Shown here: in pieces, positions 45,296-56,075 of the stretch
How positions within the stretch are numbered: position 1 is the first letter of the stretch
Layout: each line of letters starts with the position of its first letter
Assembly (NCBI GenBank): GCA_963575745.1
Contig: CAUYUJ010014345.1
Location: forward strand, 193,501-257,500
Source: Prorocentrum cordatum
Lineage: Eukaryota > Sar > Dinophyceae > Prorocentrales > Prorocentraceae
DNA: 64,000 nucleotides
Direction: 5' to 3'
The notes under the pieces: model-generated
The model's database searches: none
What the model was told of the DNA's origin: nothing
The model's input: only the letters and a program-made list of their open reading frames with translations
Translations under genes and position numbers: made by a program

Positions 45296-46702
45296 ATGAC
45301 GACGGTTCCGAACCTCCGCGCGGAACTGCAGCACATGTCAGAGTGGGTATCGACACAAATCGCATGCGGCCTGTGTCCATCAGCCGCGGCCCAGCACCAG
45401 TACGACAGCCTCCTCATGAAGATCAACCACCTGCCACAGATCAGTACTGACGAGGCGACAGCCTTGGTGAAAACAATCAGGGAGTACTCGCTGAACACTT
45501 GGACTCAAGAGAACATCGCACGCTTGTGCCAGAGCGTCGGGACCAAGACAGGCATGTTGTCAATGCCAGGCGGATCCAAGCAATGGCAAGATATTAGCAT
45601 TGCATCGAGGGTCTTCACGGCGAGCGAGATCAAATCGCTGAAGAGCGGCGACCTGAGTGAGAAGGCGTGCATACGCCTGGTCGCCGCTCGGTGCAAGCTG
45701 ATCGGCGCCCACACGCTCTCCGAGAGCTCCAAGGGCAAGATGGCCGCGCTCGTGGCGTGGGGCAGCGGCAAGGGGCATGGGGGCGATTGGCTCAGGCTCC
45801 TCGGAGAGGTGAAGGGTGCCATCTCCAAGGCCATCACGTGCAAGGGTTGGTCCACGCTTGGGTACGCCACGGTGTGGAACTTCGACCGCATCGAGGACAT
45901 GTCGGCGGAGCCGTGGTGGAAATCAGCTTACAAGGACGAGGGGCCCGCCTTGGAGGAGATCCAGACGGACGCGCCAGACTACGTGAGGAAGTCGAGCAGG
46001 CGCTACGCGGCGAAGACCTCGCCTGCAGCTGCAGCACCCCCAATAACAGCCCCAGACCCTACGGCCGGCGGGCAGTTGCAAGTCATGCAGGCCCTGTTCG
46101 GTGCACCGCTGTGCGCGGCGCTCTTCGCCAACTCGGCGGCCGCGGCTCTCAGGCCGCCCGAGCCGCCTGCGCAGCCGCGCGCGGAGCTGGAGCCCCCGAA
46201 GCCAAAGCTCCCGCCGCGCGAGGAGCCGCAGCAGGAGCCGAAGCTCCCGCCGCGCGAGGAGCCGCGCGATGAGCCGCGCGATGAGGAGCCCGAGCCAGAC
46301 CTGACCGACGAGGAGGAGAAGCTCAGGGCGCTCCTCGCCAAGAAGGCCAAGACCGCCAAGGCGAGGAAGCGCCCCTCCGCGGCTGGCGAAGGCGTCGGCG
46401 ACGCCGAGGGCGGGGCAGGCGTCGAAGACGCCGAGGGGGCTGTGCCAATGAAGAAGGCGCGGCCCCCTGCCATGCGGCGACCCGCAGCTGCCGTGCCAAA
46501 GCCCGCCGTGCTGCCCAAGCCGCCGACGTGCGAGTGCAACGCGCCGTACAGGTGCGGCTACGTGATCTACAAGCCTTCACAGAAGGTGTTCAGGGCCGTT
46601 GTGGGGAGGGCAGATCGCCGCGCCCGCTTCGACCGCAATGCGACGATGAATCGCATTGAGGCTTGGAGCGCGGCGCTGGCGTGGATCGGCGCCAAGTGTT
46701 AG
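45296..46702 (+). CDS. Intronless retrogene, 468 aa, unrecognised
   Basis: A complete frame from ATG 45296 (MTTVPNLRAELQHMSEW) to TAG 46700-46702. Residues 1-230 look globular (TDEATALVKTIREYSLNTW; LGEVKGAISKAITCKGW). Residues 235-430 are low complexity, Ala/Pro/Glu/Lys-rich, with repeated KLPPREEP and basic clusters (KKAKTAKARKR) suited to nuclear import. The C-terminal ~55 residues fold again around CECNAPYRCGYVIYKPSQ. The lack of introns together with the SL relic at 45182 suggests origin from a mature mRNA. The domain family is not recognised. Confidence 0.7.
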   Translation: MTTVPNLRAELQHMSEWVSTQIACGLCPSAAAQHQYDSLLMKINHLPQISTDEATALVKTIREYSLNTWTQENIARLCQSVGTKTGMLSMPGGSKQWQDISIASRVFTASEIKSLKSGDLSEKACIRLVAARCKLIGAHTLSESSKGKMAALVAWGSGKGHGGDWLRLLGEVKGAISKAITCKGWSTLGYATVWNFDRIEDMSAEPWWKSAYKDEGPALEEIQTDAPDYVRKSSRRYAAKTSPAAAAPPITAPDPTAGGQLQVMQALFGAPLCAALFANSAAAALRPPEPPAQPRAELEPPKPKLPPREEPQQEPKLPPREEPRDEPRDEEPEPDLTDEEEKLRALLAKKAKTAKARKRPSAAGEGVGDAEGGAGVEDAEGAVPMKKARPPAMRRPAAAVPKPAVLPKPPTCECNAPYRCGYVIYKPSQKVFRAVVGRADRRARFDRNATMNRIEAWSAALAWIGAKC

Positions 46703-46844
46703 GTGCTCGACGCGGGGAGGGGGAGGACCAGGGGGTTGTTGAGGACCATCAGGGCTGGGAGCTCGCATCGCAGCTGCAGCGCGGCGGTGGGCGGCGCCAC
46801 ATCGACGAACTCTCTCTTGCTTGTATGACGTTGCACCATGCTGT

Positions 46845-47090
46845 CTAAAACACAAGTCTGTTGCGATATTTCCATCGCAAGTCGCATGCATCAATATGCA
46901 ACACTCCTTTCTGTTGCGAGCTACCGTCGCACTTCGTATGCATCAATATGCACCTACATGTCCTTCTGATGCGACGTCGTATCATGCCATATGCATCGGT
47001 ATGCAACGTGCACTTCTGTTGTGATCTATCGCCTCGCTGCATTCAGATGCATCATGCAGCGTGCCCCTACCATAACGCGACGCATGCATC
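46845..47090 (+). repeat. ~64-bp tandem repeat, three to four copies
   Basis: Degenerate units share CTGTTGCGA, TCGCA...TGCATCAATATGCAAC and CTTCTG. It ends just before the SL relic. Confidence 0.75.
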
Positions 47091-47120
47091 CTATGATGCG
47101 CATTGGCATCGTTATCGAGT

Positions 47121-47141
47121 CTGTAGCCATTTGGGCTGAAA
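47121..47141 (+). other. Spliced-leader relic abutting ATG
   Basis: CTGTAGCCATTTGGGCTGAA agrees with the dinoflagellate spliced leader at 17 of 21 positions. It is separated from the ATG at 47144 by only two bases, which would be a very short 5' untranslated leader. It is on the coding strand. Confidence 0.75.
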
Positions 47142-47143
47142 CC

Positions 47144-49232
47144 ATGGCCGCGTCCGCCGCCAGGAAACGCAAGGCGGATGAGGCGCTGGTGGAGCTCCAC
47201 AGGGGCTCATACCTGTCACAGCGTGCTCTGTCGGGTGTCCTAAAATATGTGCGAGACCATGGGTTGCCCGACAATATTTCACGGAGCTCACAATACAGGG
47301 CAAACGAAAACATCATTGCCAAAGAGTCGAACGCATATGGGAACGTCTTGCGTTGCATAGACACGCCTTTAGTCAGTGGTAGAACTTTCGAGACCTGGGT
47401 GTGCTGTCCTGGGCCATTTTTGTATTCCTGCTGCAAGGCTAGCGCTCCAGTCAGGGAGATGTTTCGCCGCTCACTTCAGGAGCACCCATGCAGCCTGGCG
47501 TCGCCGCGGCACATCATTTTATATTTCGATGGTATTTCACCGCGAGACCCCCTGGCGAAGGGAAAATATTATCGGGGGGTTGATGCTGTTTACTGGTCGT
47601 TCGCTGAGTTCGACGAGTCCTTGGGTAACGAAGATGCGTGGTTCGCGCTTAGCACTGCGCGGTGCGCAAAAATAAAAAGCATCCCAGGCGGCATCGGGCA
47701 GTGCATCAAGATGATCCTCAAAGAAGTTTTTTTCTTAAAAAAAAAATCTGCTGGTGGTTTCAATTTTGAGACGAGCGGTGTTACATTAGACAGTTCAGAG
47801 AACGGCGACGCAACGTCGCACGCGACGATCGTCGCGAAGCTGTCGTGCGTCATAGGGGACGAAGAGGCATTGCGGGAACTACACATGAACAAAGGGCACG
47901 CTGGTTCCAAACCCTGTGCGTTATGTCGCAACGTCTTGAATAGAAAGTTTGATTATTTGACATATGATGTATCTGGTTTCTTTGTGACAGACGCGTGCTT
48001 GGATGCGTCAGAGACACGCAGAAACGACGACGCGACAATCATCGCGATCCTGGAACGACTTCGACCCGATTGGGATAAATATCAGCGGGGGGAGTTTTCA
48101 GAGGGGCAGTACACGACCATCACACAGCACAAAGGATGGAACTTCCACCCCGAACACATAGCGCTGGACCCAGGTTTGCGATATCTCCCTGCGTCATTCA
48201 TTTGCTTTGACTGGATGCATATTTATTGTGTTTGGTATATTCGACAGAGGAGTAAAAGCACTTTTAGGGCATGCGCAGTTCAAGTGTTTGTGTGATGCAA
48301 GGGAGTTGCATGAGTATTTCATGAAGTGGACGTGGCCGAGTAAACACCACTCAGCCGCAACTGTATGGGAGACTGGTGAGCTCCAAGCAGGTGCCTCAGA
48401 AGAGATCTCTGCGTTGCCTGTTCTGTGCAGGTATATTCGGCAAGTAATTGCCAAGCATCCTTCATCGGATCAAGTGGCCCCCCAGATCGCAAGTATGCTG
48501 GCATTGCAAGATGCCTTTGACTTAATCATCACGGCGGCGCGGCGGCTTCCAGTCACGACCGCGCAAATAGAGTCAGCGATAGTGAAACATCTTCGGTGCC
48601 ATCAGGACGCATATGGTGAAAGCTATTGGGTGTATAAGCACCATATGGCAACCCATTTGCCAGAAATGTTTGAAAAACATGGGTCGCCCAATTGCTTTGT
48701 CCAGGAACGCAAGCACAAAAACGTAAAACGTTTCGCCAAAGACCACATGTGCAAGAAGGGGCCAGAGAAGGCTCTCATGGTCCAACTCACTGCGCAGCAC
48801 GCGCACGATTTAAAGACCACGCGTGTTTCACCTGGCTTAGTCGACCCAACGAAAGCAACACAGAAGCTGCTGAATGCGTTGAAACGCATGTGCCCTGGGA
48901 CGCAGACAGCCGTCTCCAGCATCGAAGCCATGACAGATTTCGGCCGCATCAAGCGCGGTGATATCGTACTTCTGGGGTCGGGCGGGATGCATGCAGCAAT
49001 GCAAGTGTGGTTTCACTTGAAATGCGACGATGGCGAGTCGCAGGTGCTTGTCCAGCAGCTTGCAACTAAGCATGTGAACGCCGCTGAACGTTTTTCCAGA
49101 CACATCTTTTTAGATGATACAGACCCTGTTCTGATGCCTCTCACCTCGCTGAAAGCTCCTGTGACTTACAGGAAAATAAAGAACGACATCACGTGCATTT
49201 GGCCAGTAGAATACAAATCGCGATGTTGCTAG
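47144..49232 (+). CDS. Retroposed member of a large unknown family
   Basis: About 695 residues if one frame change near TTT 48231-48233 is a length error: the frame up to 48230 and the frame after it join as DWMHIYCV then GIFDRGVKALLGH. Start MAASAARKRKADEALVELHR directly follows the SL relic. Features: HIILYFDGISPRDPLAKGK, a CxxC in SKPCALCRNVL, the FDWMH motif, and a helical C-terminal half (SYWVYKHHMATHLPEMF). From memory, proteins with YFDE.TPGNPL and HDWMH are very numerous in dinoflagellate genomes and may be transposon-derived; I cannot name the family. No intron is visible. If the shift is real, this is a recent pseudogene. Confidence 0.6.
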
Positions 49233-49479
49233 CATGATGCGCTGCGGACCGTCGCGTTTGCCCCAGGACGATAGAAAAATCTGAAGGCCCCTGAGCAGAT
49301 CCAAATCGACGAAGCGCCCAATCATGATGCCCCAATTTCCAACTACATGAGATGCAAAAACATAACATAAACATTAAAAAACAGCTTCAAACTGGCCAAA
49401 CCTAACTAGTTATAACTCCGTTACTAACAATTAGAAGTTCCGCTAACTGTTACTAACTACGCAGGGCCTTTAGGTGGGG

Positions 49480-49604
49480 GGGGGGAGGGTTTCGAACCGG
49501 TAGTGACCCCCCCCGGCTTTCCGGAGAAAGGGGGGGGGGTTCGAACCCGCAGTGACCCCCCCCCCGGTTTTCCGCCAGCAGCGGTAGAACACGCTCTTTC
49601 ATAC

Positions 49605-49638
<34 letters not shown>

Positions 49639-49665
49639 GTATATATATGTTTACTGGTATGTATA
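49480..49665 (+). repeat. C/G-run GGTTCGAACC repeat and (TA)n
   Basis: Two copies of the C/G-run border word (TTCGAACCGGTAGTGACCCC; TTCGAACCCGCAGTGACCCC) as at 32.1-33.1 kb, followed by CCGGTTTTCC and a (TA)n tract. Confidence 0.85.
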
Positions 49666-49890
49666 ACTCTACATACACACATCAAGTTATGCACATCTGG
49701 AACGACTTGTTACACCTACATACGTAATCTGCATACAATATGTGTTCAGACCAAGAATGCCCATGGTCTCACAAGCAAGGCAACAAAAATGCACGTCTCA
49801 TTACAGTGCCCAGGCTTCCCCAAACAGTGCTGACTAAAAGCAGTCAGCCTCGCGCCCGTGACCGTGAGCACTAAGACGAGCTCTCGGAAC

Positions 49891-50077
49891 TTAGAAGTCG
49901 GAGCATGTACCCGTCCTGCACCTCGAAATGTCCAGCTTGCAGACAAAATCGTTAGTGATGGCATCTTGCAGGGTCAGTCGGTGCTTGACGAACGAGAGCT
50001 CCTCTTGGAAAGGTAAGTGGCAGAGGCCACGCATGCGCCCACCGTGCAAGTAATACAGATCGAGGTTCAACGTCCCC
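49891..50077 (-). CDS. Terminal exon, unrecognised gene
   Basis: A minus-strand frame of about 62 codons with no ATG at its start. It opens near TLNLDLYYLHGGRMRGLCHL, continues PFQEELSFVKHRLTLQDAIT, and ends SRCRTGTCSDF before TAA (49893-49891). An acceptor-like CACACAG precedes it at 50080-50078. Amino-acid composition is gene-like while the other frames are not. It could be the last exon of the split gene at 58-62 kb, which ends in a good donor (GGG|GTAAG at 57996) with no following exon, but the phases as read do not match, so the link is only a suggestion. Confidence 0.4.
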
Positions 50078-50290
50078 CTGTGTGCTCAACGCTCTCTTCA
50101 CACTAACTGCGTCTGCGGCGGTGTAATTCCGATGAGGTCAATGGGGCCTTCGGAGCTCCCTATGGGGCCACGACACGTGTGAGTGGTGTGCAGACATCAC
50201 GTGGGCAGATGCGTCATGCGAAAGCAGTTACTTGGGCCTTCGGTGGAGCTCCCTTTTGGCCACGGAACGTTTGAGGGATGTGCCGAAATG
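50078..50290. other. Unassigned flank
   Basis: Two loose copies of GGGCCTTCGG(T)GGAGCTCCC with a following GGCCACGRMACGT occur near 50140-50270. No gene is seen. Confidence 0.4.
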
Positions 50291-51236
50291 GATGCGGTGG
50301 CGTTAAGCTGACCCGGAGATCACCCTAAGCTGACCCTCAGCTGAGCCAAAGCTGGCCCTGAGCTGGCCCTCATCTGACCCTGGGCCGACCCTAAACTGAC
50401 CATGAGTTGTGCCTAAGCTGACAATAAGGTAACCCTAGGCTGGCCTTATGCTGGCCCACAGCTGACCCTCAGCTAGCTTAAGCTGACCCTAGGTTGGGCC
50501 TAAGCTGAACCTCAGCTGGCCCTAAGCTGGCCACAGTATGGCCATAAGCTGACCATAAGCTGACTCTAAGCTGACCCTGAGCTGACCCTGAGCAGACCCT
50601 CAGCTGGCCCCAAGCTGACCTTAAGCTTGGCCTAAGCTGGCCCTGAGCTGACCTAAGCTGGGCCTACGCTGACCTGGTCATAGGCCGACCCTGAGCTGGG
50701 CTGAAGCTGACAAAAAGCTGGCCCTAAGCTGACCCCAAACTGGCCCTAAGCTGGGCATAAGCTGGCCCTAGGCTGAGCCACCGATGAGCTTAGTATCAGG
50801 TTAAACTCAAACTGAGACAGCTTTTGGCCAGCGTAGGCCCTGCTTAGGGTCAGCTTAGGAACATCTTAGCTTCAGTGTAGGGTCCGCGTAGGGCCAGTTT
50901 AGGGTCCGCTTAGGGCCAGCTTAGGGCCACATTGGGGTCAGCTTAGTGCCAGCTTGGGGTCAGCTTAGGCCCATCTTGTGGTCAGCTTAAGGCCAGCTTA
51001 AGCCAGGTTAGAGTCCGCTTAGGGTCAGCCAGGGCCGGCTTAGGGTCAGCTTAGGGTCATATTAGGAGCAGATCAGGGTCGGCTCAGGCCCAGCTCAGGG
51101 TCCGTTTATGATCAGCTGAGTGTCATATTACGGCCGGGCTATGATCAGCTCAGGCACGTCCTAAGGTCATGCGATGGCCAGCTTAGCGTCAGCCTAGGGT
51201 CAGCTCAGTCACCGCTTAGGGTCAACTTAGGGCTAC
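50290..51236. repeat. 11-bp CTTAGGG satellite, left part
   Basis: A degenerate array with unit AGCTTAGGGTC/AGCTTAGGGCC. To about 50780 it reads as the complement (CCCTAAGCTGA). From about 50850 it reads AGCTTAGGGTC, so orientation switches within the array. It is interrupted at 51237 by the inverted TIR element. Confidence 0.9.
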
Positions 51237-54200
51237 AGTCATGCCGCTGAGTAAGGATGCGCGATAAGGATGCAAGGGCCCTTGGGAAGCCATGTCGACG
51301 TGCTTCGAGCGGAAAGCCGCCGAATACCGAAGGATGCGAGGGTGCCCTAGCGCACCCCCATCCTTGCCGAAGAAATGCCGCTTGGGGCACAAGCGGGGGC
51401 ACCGCAGGGATGCAAGGGTGCCCACGATGGTCGCGCGTCCCTGCAGGTCTGGCGCACATCCTCAAAGGCATCTATGGGCGGCGCCTACCTCGGTGGCAAG
51501 GATGCGCCAGGGCGCCCTGCATTGCCCGCACCTCCACGCGCTGCTCGCCAGACGCGCGACGCCGCGCACATTGCGGCGGCAAGGATGCGCAAGGGCGGCC
51601 TGCCTGGCCCGCATCCATAGCGGCGCCCCCAAGGTGCGAAACGCGCAACAGACTGGCGGCAAAGATGCGCCAAGGGCCCCCTGCCTGGCCCGCATTCTTT
51701 AGTGGCGCCCCCAGCTGCGCCACGCTGCGCACAATGCGGCGGCAAGGATGCGCAAGGGCGCCCTGCCTGGCCCGCGCCCTTTGGTGGAGCCCCCAGGTGC
51801 GTCTCGCTGTGCACAGCGCGCGCGTCGCACGCTGCCCCGCTTGATCAACATCTACGAAAACATGTGAACTTCGAAATCAAATCGGTCACCGCTAAGGGTT
51901 CACTTTAGTTCCTAAGCCAGCATTGCGATTTTTCATATTGTGGGCAATCCAAGACTCACCACGAGCGGCCGCGCGCGCGCATGCGCGTCGCATGCTGCTC
52001 CACTTGGCCAACATGTGAGGTTGTGGGCAATGCGAGACTCACAATGAACGGCCGCGCGCGCGTATGCGCGTCGCATGCTGCCCCACTTGGCCAACATCTA
52101 CGAACAAAAAACATGTAAAATTTCGAAATCCAGCAGGTCACCGCTAAGGGTTAGCTTTAGTTCCCCAGTCAATCTGGCGATTTTTGCATATTGCGGGCAA
52201 TGTAAGACTCACCGCGAGCGGCCGCGCGCCCGCGCGTACGCGCGTCGCGCGCTGATCTACTTGATCAACACGTACGGAAACCACGTTAATTTCGAAATCC
52301 AATCGGTCAACGCTAAGGTTCCAGTTTTGTTTCCTGGCCAGCATGGCGACTTTCCCATTGCGAACCATACAATGCACGCCACGTGCGGCCACGCGCGCGC
52401 GCGTCGCGCGCTGCTCTACTTGACCAGCAGGCGACAACACCATGGTAACTACGAAACCTAAGCGGTCACCGCTAAGGGTTCGCGTTAATGCCCAGGCCAT
52501 CGTGCCGATTTTTGCATCGTGGAGAATGCAAGACTTACCGCGAGCGGCCGCGCGCGCGAGCGCGCACGCGCGTCGCACGCTGACCCAATTGATAGACATG
52601 TATGAGAACCATGTTAACTTCGAAATCCAGTCGGCCGCCGCTAAGGAATCACGTTGGTTCCCAGAACAACATCACCGTCGCATTGTGGACAGAGCAACAC
52701 TCACCACGCGCGGCCGCGCGCGCGCGTCGCACGCTGCTCAGTTGGATCAAAATGTACGCAAACCAGGTTAAATTCAGAATCCAATCGGTCACAGCTAAGG
52801 ATTCGCTTTAGTTCACAGGCCAGCATGGCGACTGTGGCATCGTTGACACTACAAAATTCGCCACGAGCGGCCGCGCGCACGCGCGCGTGCTCGTGTCGCA
52901 CTCTGCCCCAAGTGCAACGCGTACGGGAAGACAATGTTAACTTCGAGTTGCAATCGGTCGCCGCTAACGGCCCAATTCCGTTCCAAATCTACGTTTGCGA
53001 ATTTCTCATTGTGGACAATGCAAGACGATCCAGGCGCGGCAGCGCGCTCGAGCGCGGACGTACGCGCGTCGCACGCTGTTCCATTTCATCAACACGTACG
53101 AAAACCATGCTAACTTCGAAATCCAACTGGTCACTGCTAAGGGTTCACTTTAGTTTCCAAGTCAACATGGCGACTTGCGTATTGTGGACAATACAAGGTT
53201 CACCACGAGTGGCCGCGCGCGCGCGCGCACGCGCGTCGCATGCTGCTCCGCTTGACCAACATGTGCGAAACAAGCAATGTGAACTTCGACATCCAAGTGG
53301 TCACCGCTAAGGGTTCGCTGTAGTTCCCCAGCCAGCATGGCGACTTTTGCCTATTGCGGGCAATGCAAGGCTCACAACGAACGGCCGCGCGCGCGTACGC
53401 GCGTCGCATGCTGCCCCACTTGGCCAACATCTACGAACAAAAAACATGTTAATTTCGAAATCCAACCGGTCACCGCTAAGGGTTAGCTTTAGTTCCCCAG
53501 CCAACCTGGCGACTTTTGCATATTGCGGGCAATGCAAGACTCACCGCGAGCGGCCGCGCGCCCGCGCGTACGCGCGTCGCGCGCTAATCTACTTGATCAA
53601 CACGTACGAAAACCATGTTAACTTCGAAATCCAATCGGTCACCGCTAAGGTTCCACTTCTGTTTCTTGGCCAGCATCGCGACTTCCCCATTGTGAACCAT
53701 GCAATGCACGCCACGTGCGGCCCCGCGCGCGCGCGTGCGCACGTCGCGCGCTGCTCTTCTTGACCAGCAGGAATCAACACTATGTTAACTGCGAAACCTA
53801 AGCGGTCACCGTTCAGGGTTCGCGTTAATGCGCAGGCCATCATGCCCATTTTTGCATCGTGGACAATGCAAGACTCACAACTCGCGGCCGCGCGCGCGAG
53901 CGCGCACGCGCGTCTCACGCTGACCCAGTTGATAGACATGCATGAAAACTATGTGAACTTCGAAATCCAATCGCCGCCGCCGCCAATCGCACGCGAGTGC
54001 GCGCGCGCGTACTCGCGTCGCGCGCTGGCCCACTTGATCAACATGTACGAAGAAAACCGTGCTCACTTCGAAATTCAATCGGTCACCGCTAAGGGGCCAC
54101 TTTGGCTGACAGGTCAACATGGCGACTTCCCCACTGTTGACAGCACAAGGCTCACCAAGCGCGGCAGCACGCGCGCGCGCGTACGTGCGTCGCACGCTGC

Positions 54201-55361
54201 TCCATTTGATCAACACGTACGAAGACCATGTTAAGCTCGAGATCCAATTGGTCACCGCTAAGGGCTTACTTTAGTTTCCTGGCCAACATGGCGACTTTCC
54301 CATCGTGGACCTTACAAAACTCACCCAGACCGGCCGCGCGCGCGCGCGAACTCGCGCCGCACGCTGCTCCATTTCATCAACATTTACGACAACAACACGA
54401 ACTTCGAAATCCAGCTGGCCATCTCTAAGGGTTCACTTTAGCGTCCAGGCAAACATGGCGACCTTCCCATTGTGGACAATGATGCCACATGCGGCCGCGC
54501 GCGCACGCGCGCTGTACGCTGCCCCAATTGACCAACACGTACGAATAAATGTTAACTTCGAGATCCAATCGGTCACCGCTGAGGGTTTAATTTAGTTCCC
54601 AAGCCAACGTGGCGACTCTCCCATGATGGACAAACAAGACTTACCGCGCGCGCGCGTGGGCGTGTCGCCCGCCGCTCCATTTTTGCTCTTTAAGGCCAAT
54701 CGGTCACCGCTATGGGTTCACGTTAGTTGCCAGGCCAACATGGCGACTTCCCCACTGTGGACAATGCGGGACTCACCAAGTGCGGCCGCGTGCGAGCGGC
54801 CCCGAATGGACGCCATCAGGGCCCCGCCCCCCCGCGGGTGCACCGCCTGGGGGATGGCCGAGGGCGCCCCGCCCATCCGGCGCCCTCCTCAGGGCCGCGC
54901 CCAACCGTGAGTGGGGAGGCAAGGAAGACGTGCCCAATGATTGGCGCAGGTACATTGCGCGTCGCGGATCCTTGGGGCCGCGCCCCCCCGCGAATGCAAA
55001 GACGGCAAGGTCGGGGCGGCGGATGGCCGAAGGTGCCGCGCCCATCGCGCATCCTCAAAGCCGCGCCCAACCGTGAGTAGGAGAGCAAGAAAAACGTGTC
55101 CAAGGATGGGCACAAGTGCACTGCGCGTCGCGAATCCTTAAAGGGCCACTGCCCCCCGCGATTGAAACGGCGGGAACTCCGGGCCCGAGGATGGCCAGAT
55201 GCGCCTTGCCCATCGCGCATCCGTTAGGATTGGCCCCCAGGGGGCGTCGCGCCGCGCGCCCGATGGGGCTGGCCAGCGAAAGTTGCCAGGGATGGGCCGA
55301 AAGGGCAAAGATGCAAGGGCGCCCTGGGGCAAGTTGCGCTTCCTTACTCTGCGGCTTGATT
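51237..55361 (-). mobile_element. Large satellite-carrying element with TIRs, copy 2
   Basis: An inverted counterpart of 19501-23836. Ends are AGTCATGCCGCTGAGTAAGG on the left and the complement of AATCAAGCCGCAGAGTAAGG on the right. Internal order is reversed: ~90-bp units (51470-51800), ~160-bp units (51800-54780) reading TCGAAATCCAATCGGTCACC then CCAACATGGCGAC, then ~140-bp units (54790-55330). About 4.1 kb against 4.3 kb for copy 1. It sits inside the 11-bp satellite, which continues on both sides. No protein-coding gene is seen inside. Confidence 0.75.
51800..54780 (-). repeat. ~160-bp satellite, inverted array
   Basis: Same unit as 20100-23270 on the opposite strand: about eighteen copies, each with a (CG)n core including GCGGCCGC and GACTCACC (complement of GGTGAGTC). 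Confidence 0.92.
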
Positions 55362-56075
55362 GTGCTTAGACTTAGACCCAGCTTAGGGCCATCGGGGCCA
55401 TCTTAGGCCATGTTATGGCCAACTTAGGGTCGGCTTAGGGTTAGGTTGGCCCCATCTTAAGCTAACGGCCAGCTTAGGGTCGGCTTATGGCCAGCTCGGG
55501 GTCGGCGTAGGGTCAGCGTAGGGTCAGCATAGGGTCAGCTTATGACGAGCGCAAGGTCAGTGCAGGGTCAGCTTAAGCCCAGCTGAGGGTCTGCTTCGGG
55601 TCATCTGAATTTGCCAACCCTAGGGTCAGGTTCAGGCCAGCGTATTGCCAATTTAGGGCCAGCTTAGGCCATGCTAAGCGTCGGCTTAGGGCCAACTGAG
55701 GGCCAGGCTAAGCCCAGCTTAGGGTTGGCTTCGGGCAAGTTCAAGGTCAGCTTAGGGCCAGCTTGGGGCCATTTAAGGGCCAGCTCAGCCCCATCTCAGG
55801 CCCAGACTAAGTCCAGCTTAGGCCCAGTGGGCCACCTTAGGGTCAGCTTAGGCGCAGCTTAGGGCCAGAATAGGGTCAGCTCAGGATCATTTTAGGACCA
55901 GCTTAGCGTCAGCTTAGGGTGAGCCAATGCCCAGATTAGGGCCAGCTAAGCCGACCCTAATATGCACCCTAAGCTTGGCCTAAGTTAACTGACCCTGCAT
56001 AGACCCTATGTTGACACTAAGCTGTGCCTAGGGTGACCATGCGCCAACCCTGAGCTGAGCCTACCTAAGCTGGCC
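55362..56075. repeat. 11-bp CTTAGGG satellite, right part
   Basis: Continues the array of 50290-51236 beyond the inserted element, reading AGCTTAGGGTC to about 55940 and then CCCTAAGCTGA-type words to 56075. Confidence 0.9.

Noticed and set aside
49485-49575. tRNA gene suggested by GGTTCGAACC
   Set aside because: No acceptor, D or anticodon stems can be drawn around it, and it sits in a C/G-run repeat.
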